From Streptomyces zaomyceticus (GTDB lineage: Bacteria; Actinomycetota; Actinomycetes; Streptomycetales; Streptomycetaceae), in the NCBI RefSeq assembly GCF_014656215.1, contig NZ_BNBZ01000037.1, positions 1 to 64,000 on the forward strand: a stretch of 64,000 nt of DNA, written 5' to 3'. The notes below the pieces were generated by a model, which saw only the letters and a program-made list of their open reading frames with translations, did not search any database and had not been told where the DNA came from. The position numbers and the translations under genes are program-made. Each line of letters starts with the position of its first letter. Position 1 is the stretch's first letter. Shown in pieces: positions 50,695 through 59,247 of this stretch.

Positions 50695-51641
50695 GCCGAT
50701 GCCTCCGGGGAACGCTTGAACGTGGTGAGGTTCGTCTTGACCCGCTGCCACGGGGTGGGCGGCAGGCTCCGCAGCGAACCGCGGGCGAAACGACGCTCCA
50801 GGTAGTACTGGCCGACGCTGAACACGCTGGTCAGTGCCAGGTACCAGATGGAGGCGACGAAGAGCATCTCCATCACGGCGCCGGCCGTGCTGCCGATGTT
50901 CGTGGAGGCCCGCAACAGTTCGGTGTACTGCACGGCCGAGACCAGTGACGAGGTCTTCAGCATGTTGATGAACTCGTTGCCCGTCGGCGGCACGATGACC
51001 CGCATGGCCTGCGGAAGGACGACCCGGCCCATGGTCTTCGTCTGCGACATGCCGAGCGCGTGCGCGGCCTCGGTCTGGCCCTCGTCGACCGACTGGATGC
51101 CGGCGCGGACGATCTCCGCCATGTAGGCGCCCTCGTTGAGGCCGAGGCCCAGCAGCGCGACCATGAACGGCGTCATGACATCGACGGTCTCGTTCTTGTA
51201 GATCGGCCCGAGGTTGATGTACTCGAAGATCAGCGACAGGTTGAACCACACCAGCAGCTGGACGTAGACCGGGGTGCCCCGGAAGAACCAGATGTAGAGC
51301 CAGGCGACCGCGCCCGTCACCGGGTTCTTGGACAGCCGCATCACGGCGAAGACGATGCCGAGGACGAGACCGAGGGCCATCGAGCTGATGCTGATGATCA
51401 CGGTGTTCGCCAGGCCGTCGAGGATCGACGGGTCGAACAACTTGTCCCACACCGTGTCCCAGATGATGTTGCCCTGGGAGAAGGCGTAGACGAGCCAGCC
51501 GAGCAGTGCGACGACCACGACGGCGCTGATCCAGCGCCCGTAGTGCCGCACGGGGATGGCCTTGATCGCCTCGTACGGGGAGCCCGAGGCGCCGGGCCCG
51601 GCCGGAGCGGCGGCCGGGTCCTTGTTGATCTTGTCAGTCAT
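50691..51641 (-). CDS. Polar amino-acid ABC transporter, permease
   Basis: HisM/GlnP-type permease of 316 residues with a ~35-residue cytoplasmic N-terminal tail. The EAA-like loop is VDEGQTEAAHALGMSQTKTMGRVVLPQAMRVIVPPTGNEF. Only one permease is encoded, so the channel is probably a homodimer, unlike the two-permease GluABCD system. It overlaps the ATPase gene by four bases and follows the binding-protein gene by 29 bp. Confidence 0.92.
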   Translation of the reverse strand: MTDKINKDPAAAPAGPGASGSPYEAIKAIPVRHYGRWISAVVVVALLGWLVYAFSQGNIIWDTVWDKLFDPSILDGLANTVIISISSMALGLVLGIVFAVMRLSKNPVTGAVAWLYIWFFRGTPVYVQLLVWFNLSLIFEYINLGPIYKNETVDVMTPFMVALLGLGLNEGAYMAEIVRAGIQSVDEGQTEAAHALGMSQTKTMGRVVLPQAMRVIVPPTGNEFINMLKTSSLVSAVQYTELLRASTNIGSTAGAVMEMLFVASIWYLALTSVFSVGQYYLERRFARGSLRSLPPTPWQRVKTNLTTFKRSPEASA

Positions 51642-51670
51642 GACGACTGCCCTTCAGTGGAGCGGGGAGG

Positions 51671-52645
51671 TCACTTGCCGGCGTTGACGGTGGCCGACTT
51701 GACGGCGCTGTCCTCGACATCCCACTTCTTCAGGGCATCGGCGTAGGTGCCGTCCTTGATGATCGCGTCGAGCGCCTCCTTGACGGCGTCGCGCAGCTGA
51801 GTGTTCTCCTTCGAGACGCCGATGCCGAAGAGGCCGACGTCGCTCTGGCTGCCGACGACCTCGAAGTCGTTGCCGCCGCCCGAGGTCTTCGCGATGTACG
51901 CGGCCACCGGGTAGTCGTTGAGGTCGGCCACGGCGCCGCCGGCCTTGACGCGGGTCTGGGCCTCGGCGTCGGTGTCGAAGGCCTGGATCGTCAGCTTGTT
52001 GGCACCGCACTTCGTGGCCTGGGCCTTGAAGGTGTCCTCGTAGATCGTGCCGCGCTGGACGGCCACGGTCTTGCCGCAGAGGTCGTCGAGGGAGTTGATG
52101 CCCTGCGGGTTGCCCTTCTTGACCAGGAGGGAGACGCCGGAGCTGAAGTAGTCGACGAAGTCGATGCCCTTGCCGATCTTCTTCCCGTTGTCGTCCAGGC
52201 CCTCCTGGCGCTTCTTGTTGTCCGTCATCGAGGACATGATCAGGTCCTGCCGGCCGGTGTAGATCGAGGTGATCAGACCGTCGAAGGTGCCCGAGGTGAA
52301 CTGGAAGTCGACGCCGAGCTGCTTGCCCAGGGCCGCGGCGATGTCGGGGTCGACACCGACGATCTTGCCGCCCTCGGTGAACTCCATGGGGGCGTACGAG
52401 GCGTCCGTGCCGACCTTGATGACACCGGCCTTCTGGATGTCGGCGGGGAGCTTGGAGAAGAGCGGAGCGGCGTTGGCGTTGCCGGACGCGGTGTCACCGC
52501 TCTTCGTCGGGGTGGCGGAGCCGCCCTCGGTCTGGTCGCCACAGGCGGTCAGCAGCACGGAGCCGACGACCGCGACGGCGGCGACCGCGGCAAGACGGGA
52601 AGTGCGGGTCTTGGCGGTCGTGCTGCGCGTGGAGCGTGCGGTCAT
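51671..52645 (-). CDS. Polar amino-acid ABC transporter, binding lipoprotein
   Basis: SBP_bac_3-family binding protein of 324 residues. The lipoprotein signal (SRLAAVAAVAVVGSVLLTACGD; lipobox LTAC) is followed by a Ser/Thr linker and the core IKVGTDASYAPMEFTEGGKIVGVDPDIAAALGKQLGV. ATG 52645 follows GGAGGA. First gene of the transporter operon; TTGACA on the minus strand at 52767-52772 is a possible -35. Confidence 0.92.
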   Translation of the reverse strand: MTARSTRSTTAKTRTSRLAAVAAVAVVGSVLLTACGDQTEGGSATPTKSGDTASGNANAAPLFSKLPADIQKAGVIKVGTDASYAPMEFTEGGKIVGVDPDIAAALGKQLGVDFQFTSGTFDGLITSIYTGRQDLIMSSMTDNKKRQEGLDDNGKKIGKGIDFVDYFSSGVSLLVKKGNPQGINSLDDLCGKTVAVQRGTIYEDTFKAQATKCGANKLTIQAFDTDAEAQTRVKAGGAVADLNDYPVAAYIAKTSGGGNDFEVVGSQSDVGLFGIGVSKENTQLRDAVKEALDAIIKDGTYADALKKWDVEDSAVKSATVNAGK

Positions 52646-53181
52646 GATCGGGTTCCTCCGGCGTTGAGGGAGTTGCCAGGCGGTCACGTACGTCTCTTCG
52701 AGTGTCGTGACCTCGTGTGATTACGGCATCTTGCCATTCGGACCGCCTCAAACCGACGGCCATGGATGTCAAAATCGGATAACGGGTGACCCCCGAATGC
52801 CAACAGGCCGGTACATCAGGGCCGGATCTTCTGCTGGATCCCTTCCACGCCACCGAAGAATTTCCTGTTGATCTCGCCATTCGGACGAGCCGAAGGCCAC
52901 CAATCGGGTGCTTGAAGCATCTATATGGACATGGGGTGACGTGTCGTCCTCCGTCCGTGTCCGGATGCGCTCGGTATGAGTCGCGTCACCGAGTGCTTAT
53001 GGGCTCGTCTCCGGTGCCGTCCGTCCGGTAAGAAGGATCCTTACACCCCTCATCCGGGGCTCAGGGCGCGTTGTGCGGCGCGCCCGCGCGGCTACCAGAC
53101 ACGGCGGCCGCGGGACCCGCCCACCGCTCCACACCAGGAGCGGCCAACCCTCAAATGAAGCAGACTTAAGGGGTCAACCCA
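52646..53181. promoter_or_regulatory. Long divergent intergenic region
   Basis: 536 bp between the binding-protein gene and malic enzyme, with no supported gene and lower GC than the flanks. Visible elements are an 11-bp direct repeat GCCATTCGGAC (52733-52743 and 52876-52886), the inverted repeat TTCGG-ACGAG-CCGAA (52880-52894) and the palindrome AAGGATCCTT (53033-53042). They probably belong to the two divergent promoter regions. Confidence 0.5.
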
Positions 53182-54393
53182 ATGGCAGCGGAGATCGTCA
53201 ATCCTCGCAGTGACAGTGCTACCGAAGGAGCCCCGGAGGAGCCCTTCGATCCTGTCTTCGCCCTCCACCGGGGCGGCAAGATGGCCATTCAGGCCACCGT
53301 CCCCGTCCGGAACAAGGACGACCTGTCCCTCGCGTACACGCCCGGCGTCGCCAAGGTGTGCACCGCGATCGCCGAGCAGCCCGACCTGGTCAACGACTAC
53401 ACCTGGAAGTCCCAGGTCGTCGCGGTCGTGACCGACGGTACGGCGGTGCTCGGCCTCGGTGACATCGGCCCGGAGGCCTCCCTCCCGGTCATGGAGGGGA
53501 AGGCCATCCTCTTCAAGCAGTTCGGCGGCGTGGACGCGGTCCCGATCGCGCTCGCCACCACCGACGCCGACGAGATCGTCGAGACCGTCGTCCGGCTGGC
53601 CCCGTCCTTCGGCGGCGTCAACCTGGAGGACATCTCGGCCCCGCGGTGCTTCGAGATCGAGCGCAAGCTCCAGGAGCGCCTCGACATCCCCGTCTTCCAC
53701 GACGACCAGCACGGCACCGCCATCGTCACCCTCGCCGCCCTCCGTAACGCGGCGAAGCTGACTGGCCGGACCCTCGGTGACCTGCGCGCGGTCATCTCCG
53801 GCGCCGGTGCGGCCGGAGTCGCCATCGCCAAGTTCCTCCTCGAGGCCGGCCTGGGCGACGTGGCCGTCGCCGACCGCAAGGGCATCGTCAGCCGTGACCG
53901 GGACGACCTCAACCCGGTCAAGCGCGAGCTCGCCGACCTCACCAACAAGGCGGGCCTCAGCGGCTCCCTGGAGACCGCCCTCGCCGGCGCCGACGTCTTC
54001 ATCGGCGTCTCCGGCGGCACGGTCCCCGAGGCGGCCGTCGCGTCCATGGCTCCGAACGCCTTCGTGTTCGCCATGGCCAACCCGAACCCCGAGGTCCACC
54101 CCGACGTCGCGCACAAGTACGCGGCCGTCGTGGCGACCGGCCGTTCGGACTACCCGAACCAGATCAACAACGTCCTCGCGTTCCCCGGCATCTTCGCCGG
54201 TGCGCTCCAGGTCCGGGCCTCCCGGATCACCGAGGGCATGAAGATCGCCGCGGCCAACGCCATCGCGGACGTGGTCGGCGACCAGCTCGCCGCCGACTGC
54301 GTGATCCCGTCGCCGTTCGACGAGCGGGTCGCCCCGGCCGTCGCGGCCGCGGTGGCCGCCGCCGCCCGCGCGGAGGGTGTCGCCCGCCGCTGA
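53182..54393 (+). CDS. Malic enzyme (malate dehydrogenase, decarboxylating)
   Basis: It converts malate to pyruvate and CO2 with NAD(P)+. This is the short ~400-residue bacterial type, without a phosphotransacetylase domain. Landmarks: LAYTPGVAKVC (catalytic Tyr), VMEGKAILFKQFGGVDAVPI (catalytic Lys), FEIERKLQERLDIPVFHDDQHGTAIV (metal ligands) and VISGAGAAGVAIAKFLLEAG (nucleotide binding). The NADP-specific enzyme of S. coelicolor lies at the equivalent place and supplies NADPH for lipids; cofactor preference here is inferred. Confidence 0.92.
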   Translation: MAAEIVNPRSDSATEGAPEEPFDPVFALHRGGKMAIQATVPVRNKDDLSLAYTPGVAKVCTAIAEQPDLVNDYTWKSQVVAVVTDGTAVLGLGDIGPEASLPVMEGKAILFKQFGGVDAVPIALATTDADEIVETVVRLAPSFGGVNLEDISAPRCFEIERKLQERLDIPVFHDDQHGTAIVTLAALRNAAKLTGRTLGDLRAVISGAGAAGVAIAKFLLEAGLGDVAVADRKGIVSRDRDDLNPVKRELADLTNKAGLSGSLETALAGADVFIGVSGGTVPEAAVASMAPNAFVFAMANPNPEVHPDVAHKYAAVVATGRSDYPNQINNVLAFPGIFAGALQVRASRITEGMKIAAANAIADVVGDQLAADCVIPSPFDERVAPAVAAAVAAAARAEGVARR

Positions 54394-54430
54394 CGCGCGC
54401 CGGTACCCCGAGGGCCTCGTTCCGCACGCC

Positions 54431-54666
54431 GGGACGGGGCCCTTTCGCGTACGCGGGCGGCGGGCGCCGACGGACGTCCGACGGCGAGCCCTGGGCGTGC
54501 CCGGGGGCGAGCGCTGCGCGTACGCGGGGCGAGCCCTGCGTGTACTCGGGCGCGAGATCCCTCGCCCGTCCGGCGGCACCCCTTCGTGTACCCGGTGGCC
54601 GGTTCCTTCGCCCACTCGGCGGCGAGCCCTGCGCGCACCCGGCAGCCGGCCCTTCGCCCAGCCGGT
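54431..54666. repeat. Degenerate minisatellite, about ten units of 22-25 bp
   Basis: Units such as GGCGAGCGCTGCGCGTACGC (start 54507) and GGCGAGCCCTGCGTGTACTC (54529) follow each other from 54484 to 54666 with lengths of 22, 22, 22, 24, 22, 24, 23 and 23 bp; two more diverged units precede. Each holds a CC/GCTT/GCGCG-TAC core and ends in CGG. It fills the gap between malic enzyme and the next gene. Open frames across it are by-products. Confidence 0.75.
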
Positions 54667-54767
54667 GGCTGCACGGAGGCCGGTCGGGCCGGTCGGTCCG
54701 GTCGGCGACATGGGTCACACCGGTGTGTGGTTCCGCTGCCCGTCCGCCGCGCCCTAGGGTCGGGGCC

Positions 54768-55733
54768 ATGTTCGCTGCCTACGCTGCCCGAATCGACCGC
54801 GACCAGCCCCTGAACGGCCTCGAATTGGGTGAACGACCCGAACCCGAGGCGCGGCCGGGCTGGACCACTGTCACCGTCAAGGCCGCCTCGCTCAACCACC
54901 ACGACCTGTGGTCGCTGCGCGGGGTCGGGCTGCCCGAGGGAAAGCTGCCGATGATCCTCGGCTGCGATGCCGCGGGCATCGACGAGGACGGCAACGAGGT
55001 CGTCCTGCACTCCGTGATCGGCCAGACGGGCCACGGCGTCGGACCCGACGAGCCCCGGTCCATCCTCACCGAGCACTACCAGGGCACCTTCGCCGAGCGG
55101 GTGACCGTGCCCCGCTGGAACGTGCTGCCCAAGCCCAAGGAGCTCTCCTTCGAGGAGGCCGCCTGTCTGCCCACCGCCTGGCTGACCGCGTACCGCATGC
55201 TCTTCACCAACGCCGGTGTACGGCCCGGGGACTCGGTGCTGGTGCAGGGCGCCGGCGGCGGTGTCGCCACCGCGGCGATCGCCCTCGGCAAGGCGGCCGG
55301 CCTCCGGGTCTTCGCCACCAGCCGCGACGAGGAGAAGCGCAAGCGGGCCGTCGAGCTCGGCGCCGTCGAGGCGTTCGAGCCGGGTGCCCGCCTCCCGCAG
55401 CGGGTGGACGCGGTCATCGAGACCGTCGGCGCCGCCACCTGGTCCCACTCGGTCAAGTCGCTGAGGCCGGGCGGCACGCTCGTCATCTCGGGCGCCACGA
55501 GCGGCGACCGTCCCGCGCACGCCGAGCTGACCCGGATCTTCTTCCTGGAACTGAAGGTCGTCGGCTCGACCATGGGCTCCAAGGACGAGCTGGAGGATCT
55601 GCTGTCCTTCTGCGCGGCGACGGGTGTCCGGCCGGTCGTCGACCAGGTCCTGCCGCTGGACCGGGCGCGGGAGGGCTTCGAGCGGATGGCCACCGGCGAA
55701 CTCTTCGGAAAGATCGTTCTGAAGACCTCGTGA
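54768..55733 (+). CDS. MDR-family dehydrogenase / quinone oxidoreductase
   Basis: A medium-chain reductase of 321 residues: GroES-like N-terminal half (VKAASLNHHDLWSLRGVGLPEGKLPMILGCDAAGIDEDGNEV) and Rossmann domain (VLVQGAGGGVATAAIALGKAAGLRVFATSRDEEKRKRAVELGA). The structural-zinc cysteines are absent. Probably NADPH-dependent on quinones or enones; substrate not known. ATG lies 7 bp after TAGGGT, a leaderless pattern. The upstream open frame is the minisatellite. Confidence 0.87.
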   Translation: MFAAYAARIDRDQPLNGLELGERPEPEARPGWTTVTVKAASLNHHDLWSLRGVGLPEGKLPMILGCDAAGIDEDGNEVVLHSVIGQTGHGVGPDEPRSILTEHYQGTFAERVTVPRWNVLPKPKELSFEEAACLPTAWLTAYRMLFTNAGVRPGDSVLVQGAGGGVATAAIALGKAAGLRVFATSRDEEKRKRAVELGAVEAFEPGARLPQRVDAVIETVGAATWSHSVKSLRPGGTLVISGATSGDRPAHAELTRIFFLELKVVGSTMGSKDELEDLLSFCAATGVRPVVDQVLPLDRAREGFERMATGELFGKIVLKTS

Positions 55734-55770
55734 CGACCTCTTGATGACTCGTCAGTCCTGCTGATGGGAT

Positions 55771-55816
55771 CTCCGGCACGTGAAACGTGAACAACGCTCA
55801 CTTCATCGTGCCGGAG
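55771..55816 (+). promoter_or_regulatory. Hairpin covering the ribosome-binding site of the GH5 gene
   Basis: CTCCGGCACG (55771-55780) pairs perfectly with CGTGCCGGAG (55807-55816). Inside, TGAA-AC-GTGA pairs with TCAC-TTCA around an ACAACGC loop. The 3' arm includes GGAG of the GGAGGT Shine-Dalgarno (55813-55818) of the TTG-started glycosidase. It may be the terminator of the preceding gene, a translational switch, or both. Confidence 0.6.
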
Positions 55817-55823
55817 GTCTCCC

Positions 55824-57299
55824 TTGTCGCGCACCACTCATGTGGGGCGAACCGCCCTTGTCGCGGGCGCCCTCGCCGCCTCGCTGCTCGCCCCCACCGC
55901 CCCGACCGCCACCGCCTCACCCCCCACCTCCCGTACCGCAGCCGCCCCTACCGCAGCCGCCCCGGCCACCACTGTCCCGGCCGGCGCCGCGCGCGCGGAG
56001 ACCGGAGGGGGCGCGATACCCGCCCTCACCGACGCCCGGGGCCGGACCCTCACGCTGCGCGGCTGGAACGTCGGGGACAAGGCGCACAGCGGTGACGCCG
56101 CCCTCTCCGGCATCACCGAGAAGCACTTCCGCGACATGCGGGCCAAGGGCTTCAACTTCGCCCGGCTGCTGGTCTTCTGGGACGACCTGGAGCCCAGTCC
56201 CGGCCGCTACAGCGGGTCCTACCTCAAGAAGGTCGAACGGGTTCTCGACTGGGCCGCGCGCCACGACGTCAACGTCGTCCTCGACGCCCACCAGGACGTC
56301 TTCGGGCCCGCCTTCGGGCACCGGGGCGTGCCCGCCTGGGCGACCAGGACCGACGGAATGCCCTTCACACCGCACCCGGACGACTGGTTCTCCGAGTACT
56401 TCGAGCCCGCGGTGCAGCGCGCCTTCACCCATCTCTACGAGGACGAGGACCTGCGCCGGGCACAGGCCCGCATGTGGCGGGTGCTCGCCGACCGCTTCGA
56501 GGACCATCCGGCCGTCCTCGGGTACGACCTGATCAACGAGCCGATGGGCGAGCTGCGCGAGGGCGAGGACCTGGCGACCGCCGCCCGGCGCATCGAACGG
56601 GACCAGATCACCCCGATGTACAACCGCGTCGCGGACGCGATCCGGTCGGTCGACCGGGACAGCTGGATCTTCGTCGAGCCGACTCCCATCGTGGGCGAGG
56701 GCGTGCCCACGGGACTCGGCCGGATCGACGACCCGAAGGTCGTCTACGCCCCGCACTTCTACAACGGCGCCATGGAGGCCGGTGGGGACTACGACCCGGC
56801 CGCCGGCTGGATCGAGAACTACGAGCGGGCCGTCACCCTGTACCCGAAGGAGTACAAGGTGCCGGTACTGGTGGGCGAATGGGGGCCGCTCGACAACTCC
56901 CGGCCGAACATGAACCGCTTCTACCGGGACGCCATGGCTTCGCTCGGCCGCTACAGCTCCGGCTGGGCGGGCTGGGAGTGGTGCTACGGCGGCGGCTACT
57001 GCGCCGTGGACGGCGCGGGAGCCTTCCGTACGAACAAGGAGCTCACCGCCGAGCCGTACGCCGAGGCGGTCGCGGGCACCGTGCGCTCCGCCGCCTACGA
57101 CCCGGCGGCCGGGGTCTACCGCCTGTCGTACGACTCCGCCGGGCGCCGGGGCTCCCGGGTCACCGAGCTCTCCCTGCCGCCCGGCGCCTGGAGGGTGACA
57201 GCCCGGGGCGGGGCACTGGTTCTCCGCAAGTCCCCCGGCCGGGCCTGGGTCCTCGCCGTCCCGGGCGCCCGGGTGGGGGTGACCGTCACCCGGGGCTGA
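55824..57299 (+). CDS. Secreted GH5 glycosidase, endoglycoceramidase-like
   Basis: The 491-residue protein has a Sec signal (MSRTTHVGRTALVAGALAASLLAPTAPTATA), a Pro/Ala/Thr linker, a GH5 barrel (~60-410) and a C-terminal beta domain (~415-491). Catalytic residues are the acid/base Glu in YDLINEPMG and the nucleophile Glu in VLVGEWGPL. LRGWNVGDKAHSGDAALSGITEKHFRDMRAKGFNFARLL resembles the endoglycoceramidase branch, which cleaves glycolipid oligosaccharides. Cellulase or another GH5 activity is the alternative. Start TTG follows GGAGGT. Confidence 0.87.
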   Translation: MSRTTHVGRTALVAGALAASLLAPTAPTATASPPTSRTAAAPTAAAPATTVPAGAARAETGGGAIPALTDARGRTLTLRGWNVGDKAHSGDAALSGITEKHFRDMRAKGFNFARLLVFWDDLEPSPGRYSGSYLKKVERVLDWAARHDVNVVLDAHQDVFGPAFGHRGVPAWATRTDGMPFTPHPDDWFSEYFEPAVQRAFTHLYEDEDLRRAQARMWRVLADRFEDHPAVLGYDLINEPMGELREGEDLATAARRIERDQITPMYNRVADAIRSVDRDSWIFVEPTPIVGEGVPTGLGRIDDPKVVYAPHFYNGAMEAGGDYDPAAGWIENYERAVTLYPKEYKVPVLVGEWGPLDNSRPNMNRFYRDAMASLGRYSSGWAGWEWCYGGGYCAVDGAGAFRTNKELTAEPYAEAVAGTVRSAAYDPAAGVYRLSYDSAGRRGSRVTELSLPPGAWRVTARGGALVLRKSPGRAWVLAVPGARVGVTVTRG

Positions 57300-57320
57300 G
57301 TCCCCGCCGGGCGGCCGCGG

Positions 57321-58220
57321 TCACGCTCCCGGCCGCGACCGCAGCAGGCCCGTGATCCGCATCGCCGCCGTCGACAGCTGGTCGCGGGTCTCGGCCAGCT
57401 GCTCCCGGCTCACGCCGTGGTCGCGGGCCGCGTCCCGGATCTCGTCGCGGAAGCGGTCGAGGAGCCGGTCGAGGTCGCGGGCGGGGTCGCCCGAGCCCTC
57501 CGTGTCCCGCGCCCACTCCGGCCCCTCGCCGGCCGGTGCGGTCGTGAACGGCGACTCCTGCCCGGCGGCCTTGGGGTGGGTCGTGCCCGCCACCAGACCG
57601 CCGAGCTGGGCCGTGATGTCCGAGAGGCCCTCCCAGACCCCCTTCGGCCAGTCGCCCCGCGAGAACCGGTCCTGGACCTCCTCCTGGACCTGCTGGGCGA
57701 TCCGCTGGAACTCCTTCGCCTGACTGCGGGCCGACTTCGCCTCGGCGCGGGCCTGGCGGGCCTGCTCCTTCCACTCCTGCCCGACCCGGCGCAGCTCCTC
57801 CTTGGCGTCGGCGAACGAGGAGGACTCCGTCGTGCGGGTCCGGCCCGCCGCCGCGCGCATCTCGCTGCGCACCCGGCCGGCCGCGCCGCGCACGTCGTCG
57901 CGGATCTCCGCCGCGAGCTCCGACACCGACTCGCGGATCTCCCGCTCCAGGTCGTCCAGTTCGGCGCCGCGCCCGGCCAGCTCCGCACGGCCCGCGTCGG
58001 TGATCGAGTAGACCTTCCGGCCGCCCTCGCTGGCATGGGTGACGAGACCCTCGGCCTCCAGCTTGGCCAGGCGCGGGTACACCGTGCCGGCCGAGGGGGC
58101 GTAGAGCCCCTGGAAGCGCTCCTCCAGGAGGCGGATCACCTCGTAGCCGTGGCGCGGGGCCTCGTCGAGCAGCTTGAGCAGGTAGAGGCGGAGGCGGCCG
58201 TGCGCGAAGACGGGCGGCAT
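57321..58220 (-). CDS. PadR-family regulator with coiled-coil C-terminus
   Basis: The N-terminal ~85 residues are a PadR winged helix (LLDEAPRHGYEVIRLLEERFQGLYAPSAGTVYPRLAKLEAEGLV). The following ~210 residues are unusually long and helical (EREIRESVSELAAEIRDDVRG..., KEELRRVGQEWKEQARQARAEAKSARSQAKEFQRIAQQVQEEV), probably a coiled-coil sensor or dimer domain. It starts 1 bp after the DUF4097 stop and probably represses the operon through the repeats at 59128-59176. Confidence 0.88.
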   Translation of the reverse strand: MPPVFAHGRLRLYLLKLLDEAPRHGYEVIRLLEERFQGLYAPSAGTVYPRLAKLEAEGLVTHASEGGRKVYSITDAGRAELAGRGAELDDLEREIRESVSELAAEIRDDVRGAAGRVRSEMRAAAGRTRTTESSSFADAKEELRRVGQEWKEQARQARAEAKSARSQAKEFQRIAQQVQEEVQDRFSRGDWPKGVWEGLSDITAQLGGLVAGTTHPKAAGQESPFTTAPAGEGPEWARDTEGSGDPARDLDRLLDRFRDEIRDAARDHGVSREQLAETRDQLSTAAMRITGLLRSRPGA

Positions 58221-58221
58221 G

Positions 58222-59097
58222 TCAGAGCACCTTTCCGGTCGCGGAGGGGGTGGTGGAGGAGGTGGAGTCGCCGTCCTCGGCCGGGTCGGGGCGGCGGAGC
58301 AGGGCGATGGAGCCGGAGACGGTGGTCGCCTTGAGCGTGCCCCGGCCGGCGCCGAGGGTGCCGGTGACGGACTTGGTGCCCCACTGTCCCGCCACGCGCA
58401 GGTCCTCGAAGGCGTTCGACACGGAGCCGCTCGTGGTGCTCGCCTCGACCCGGGCGTCGGCCGGGTGCGGGAGCCGGATGGCGACCTCGCCGGAGAGGCT
58501 GGCGAGCCGGATGTCGGCGGGCGGCCCGTCGAGCTCGGCGGGGTCGAGGTCGATGACCATGTCGCCGCTGACGGTCTCGGCGCGCACGGAGGCGCCCGCG
58601 CCCTCGATCACCGTCACGTCGCCGGTCACGGAGTTGATCCGGAGCGCTCCCGTGACCGACTGGGCCTCCAGGTTGCCCGAGACGCTCTCGGCGCGCACCG
58701 GGCCCGCGAGCCGGAGGAGGGTGGTGTCGCCGGAGAGGCCGCGCACCTCCGTACGGCCGGTGATGCCGGTGACCACGGCCTCGGCGCCGACCACGCCGAC
58801 CTCGACGTCGACGCCCGCGGGGACGGCGACGGAGACGACGGCCCGGCGTCGGTACTCCTTGCGGTCGAGCCACTTGAGGGCGCTCTTCCACTGGAGGTCC
58901 TCGTAGCCCACGGTCAGGGTGGAGCCGTCCTGGGACACGAGCAGCGGCGGGCCGTCGATCTCGGAGATCTCCACACGGGCGGAACTCTCGTCCGTCCCCA
59001 CCACGTTCACCGTGCCGTTGACGATGCGGACCCGCAGGCGGGTCACGGGGTCGGCAGGCGCCAGCTTCGTCGGCTCGGTGACGGACCACTCTGTCAT
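58222..59097 (-). CDS. DUF4097 beta-helix protein
   Basis: A 291-residue DUF4097/adhesin-like protein: repeats of the type V-x-x-VSGDMVIDL, LSGEVAIRL, TTSGSVSN and VTGTLGAG suggest a right-handed beta-helix. No signal peptide. These proteins usually pair with PadR regulators in actinobacteria; function unknown. ATG 59097 follows GGGAGGTC; the frame opens eight codons earlier. Confidence 0.82.
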   Translation of the reverse strand: MTEWSVTEPTKLAPADPVTRLRVRIVNGTVNVVGTDESSARVEISEIDGPPLLVSQDGSTLTVGYEDLQWKSALKWLDRKEYRRRAVVSVAVPAGVDVEVGVVGAEAVVTGITGRTEVRGLSGDTTLLRLAGPVRAESVSGNLEAQSVTGALRINSVTGDVTVIEGAGASVRAETVSGDMVIDLDPAELDGPPADIRLASLSGEVAIRLPHPADARVEASTTSGSVSNAFEDLRVAGQWGTKSVTGTLGAGRGTLKATTVSGSIALLRRPDPAEDGDSTSSTTPSATGKVL

Positions 59098-59127
59098 GGT
59101 GCTGACCTCCCGTTTCGGCAACGCAAC

Positions 59128-59176
59128 ATATCGCGTCTCTCGAAGAACACGATATATCGCGGTGAAGGGAAGTCAA
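59128..59176 (-). promoter_or_regulatory. DUF4097-padR promoter with PadR-type operator
   Basis: On the minus strand TTGACT (59171-59176) and TATCGT (59149-59154) are 16 bp apart. The -10 lies in the palindrome CGATATATCG (59150-59159), and ATATCGCG occurs directly repeated at 59128-59135 and 59154-59161. The AT-rich repeats stand out and are likely PadR sites. Confidence 0.7.
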
Positions 59177-59247
59177 CCCTGACTCTCCCCTGACAGGGTG
59201 GGGGCAATTAATGCCGTACATGGACAAATTGACCTAGCGTAGGGGCC

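Noticed and set aside
54394..54767. Open frames on both strands across the minisatellite
   Set aside because: They are periodic by-products of the tandem repeat, without a ribosome-binding site, codon bias or recognisable fold.
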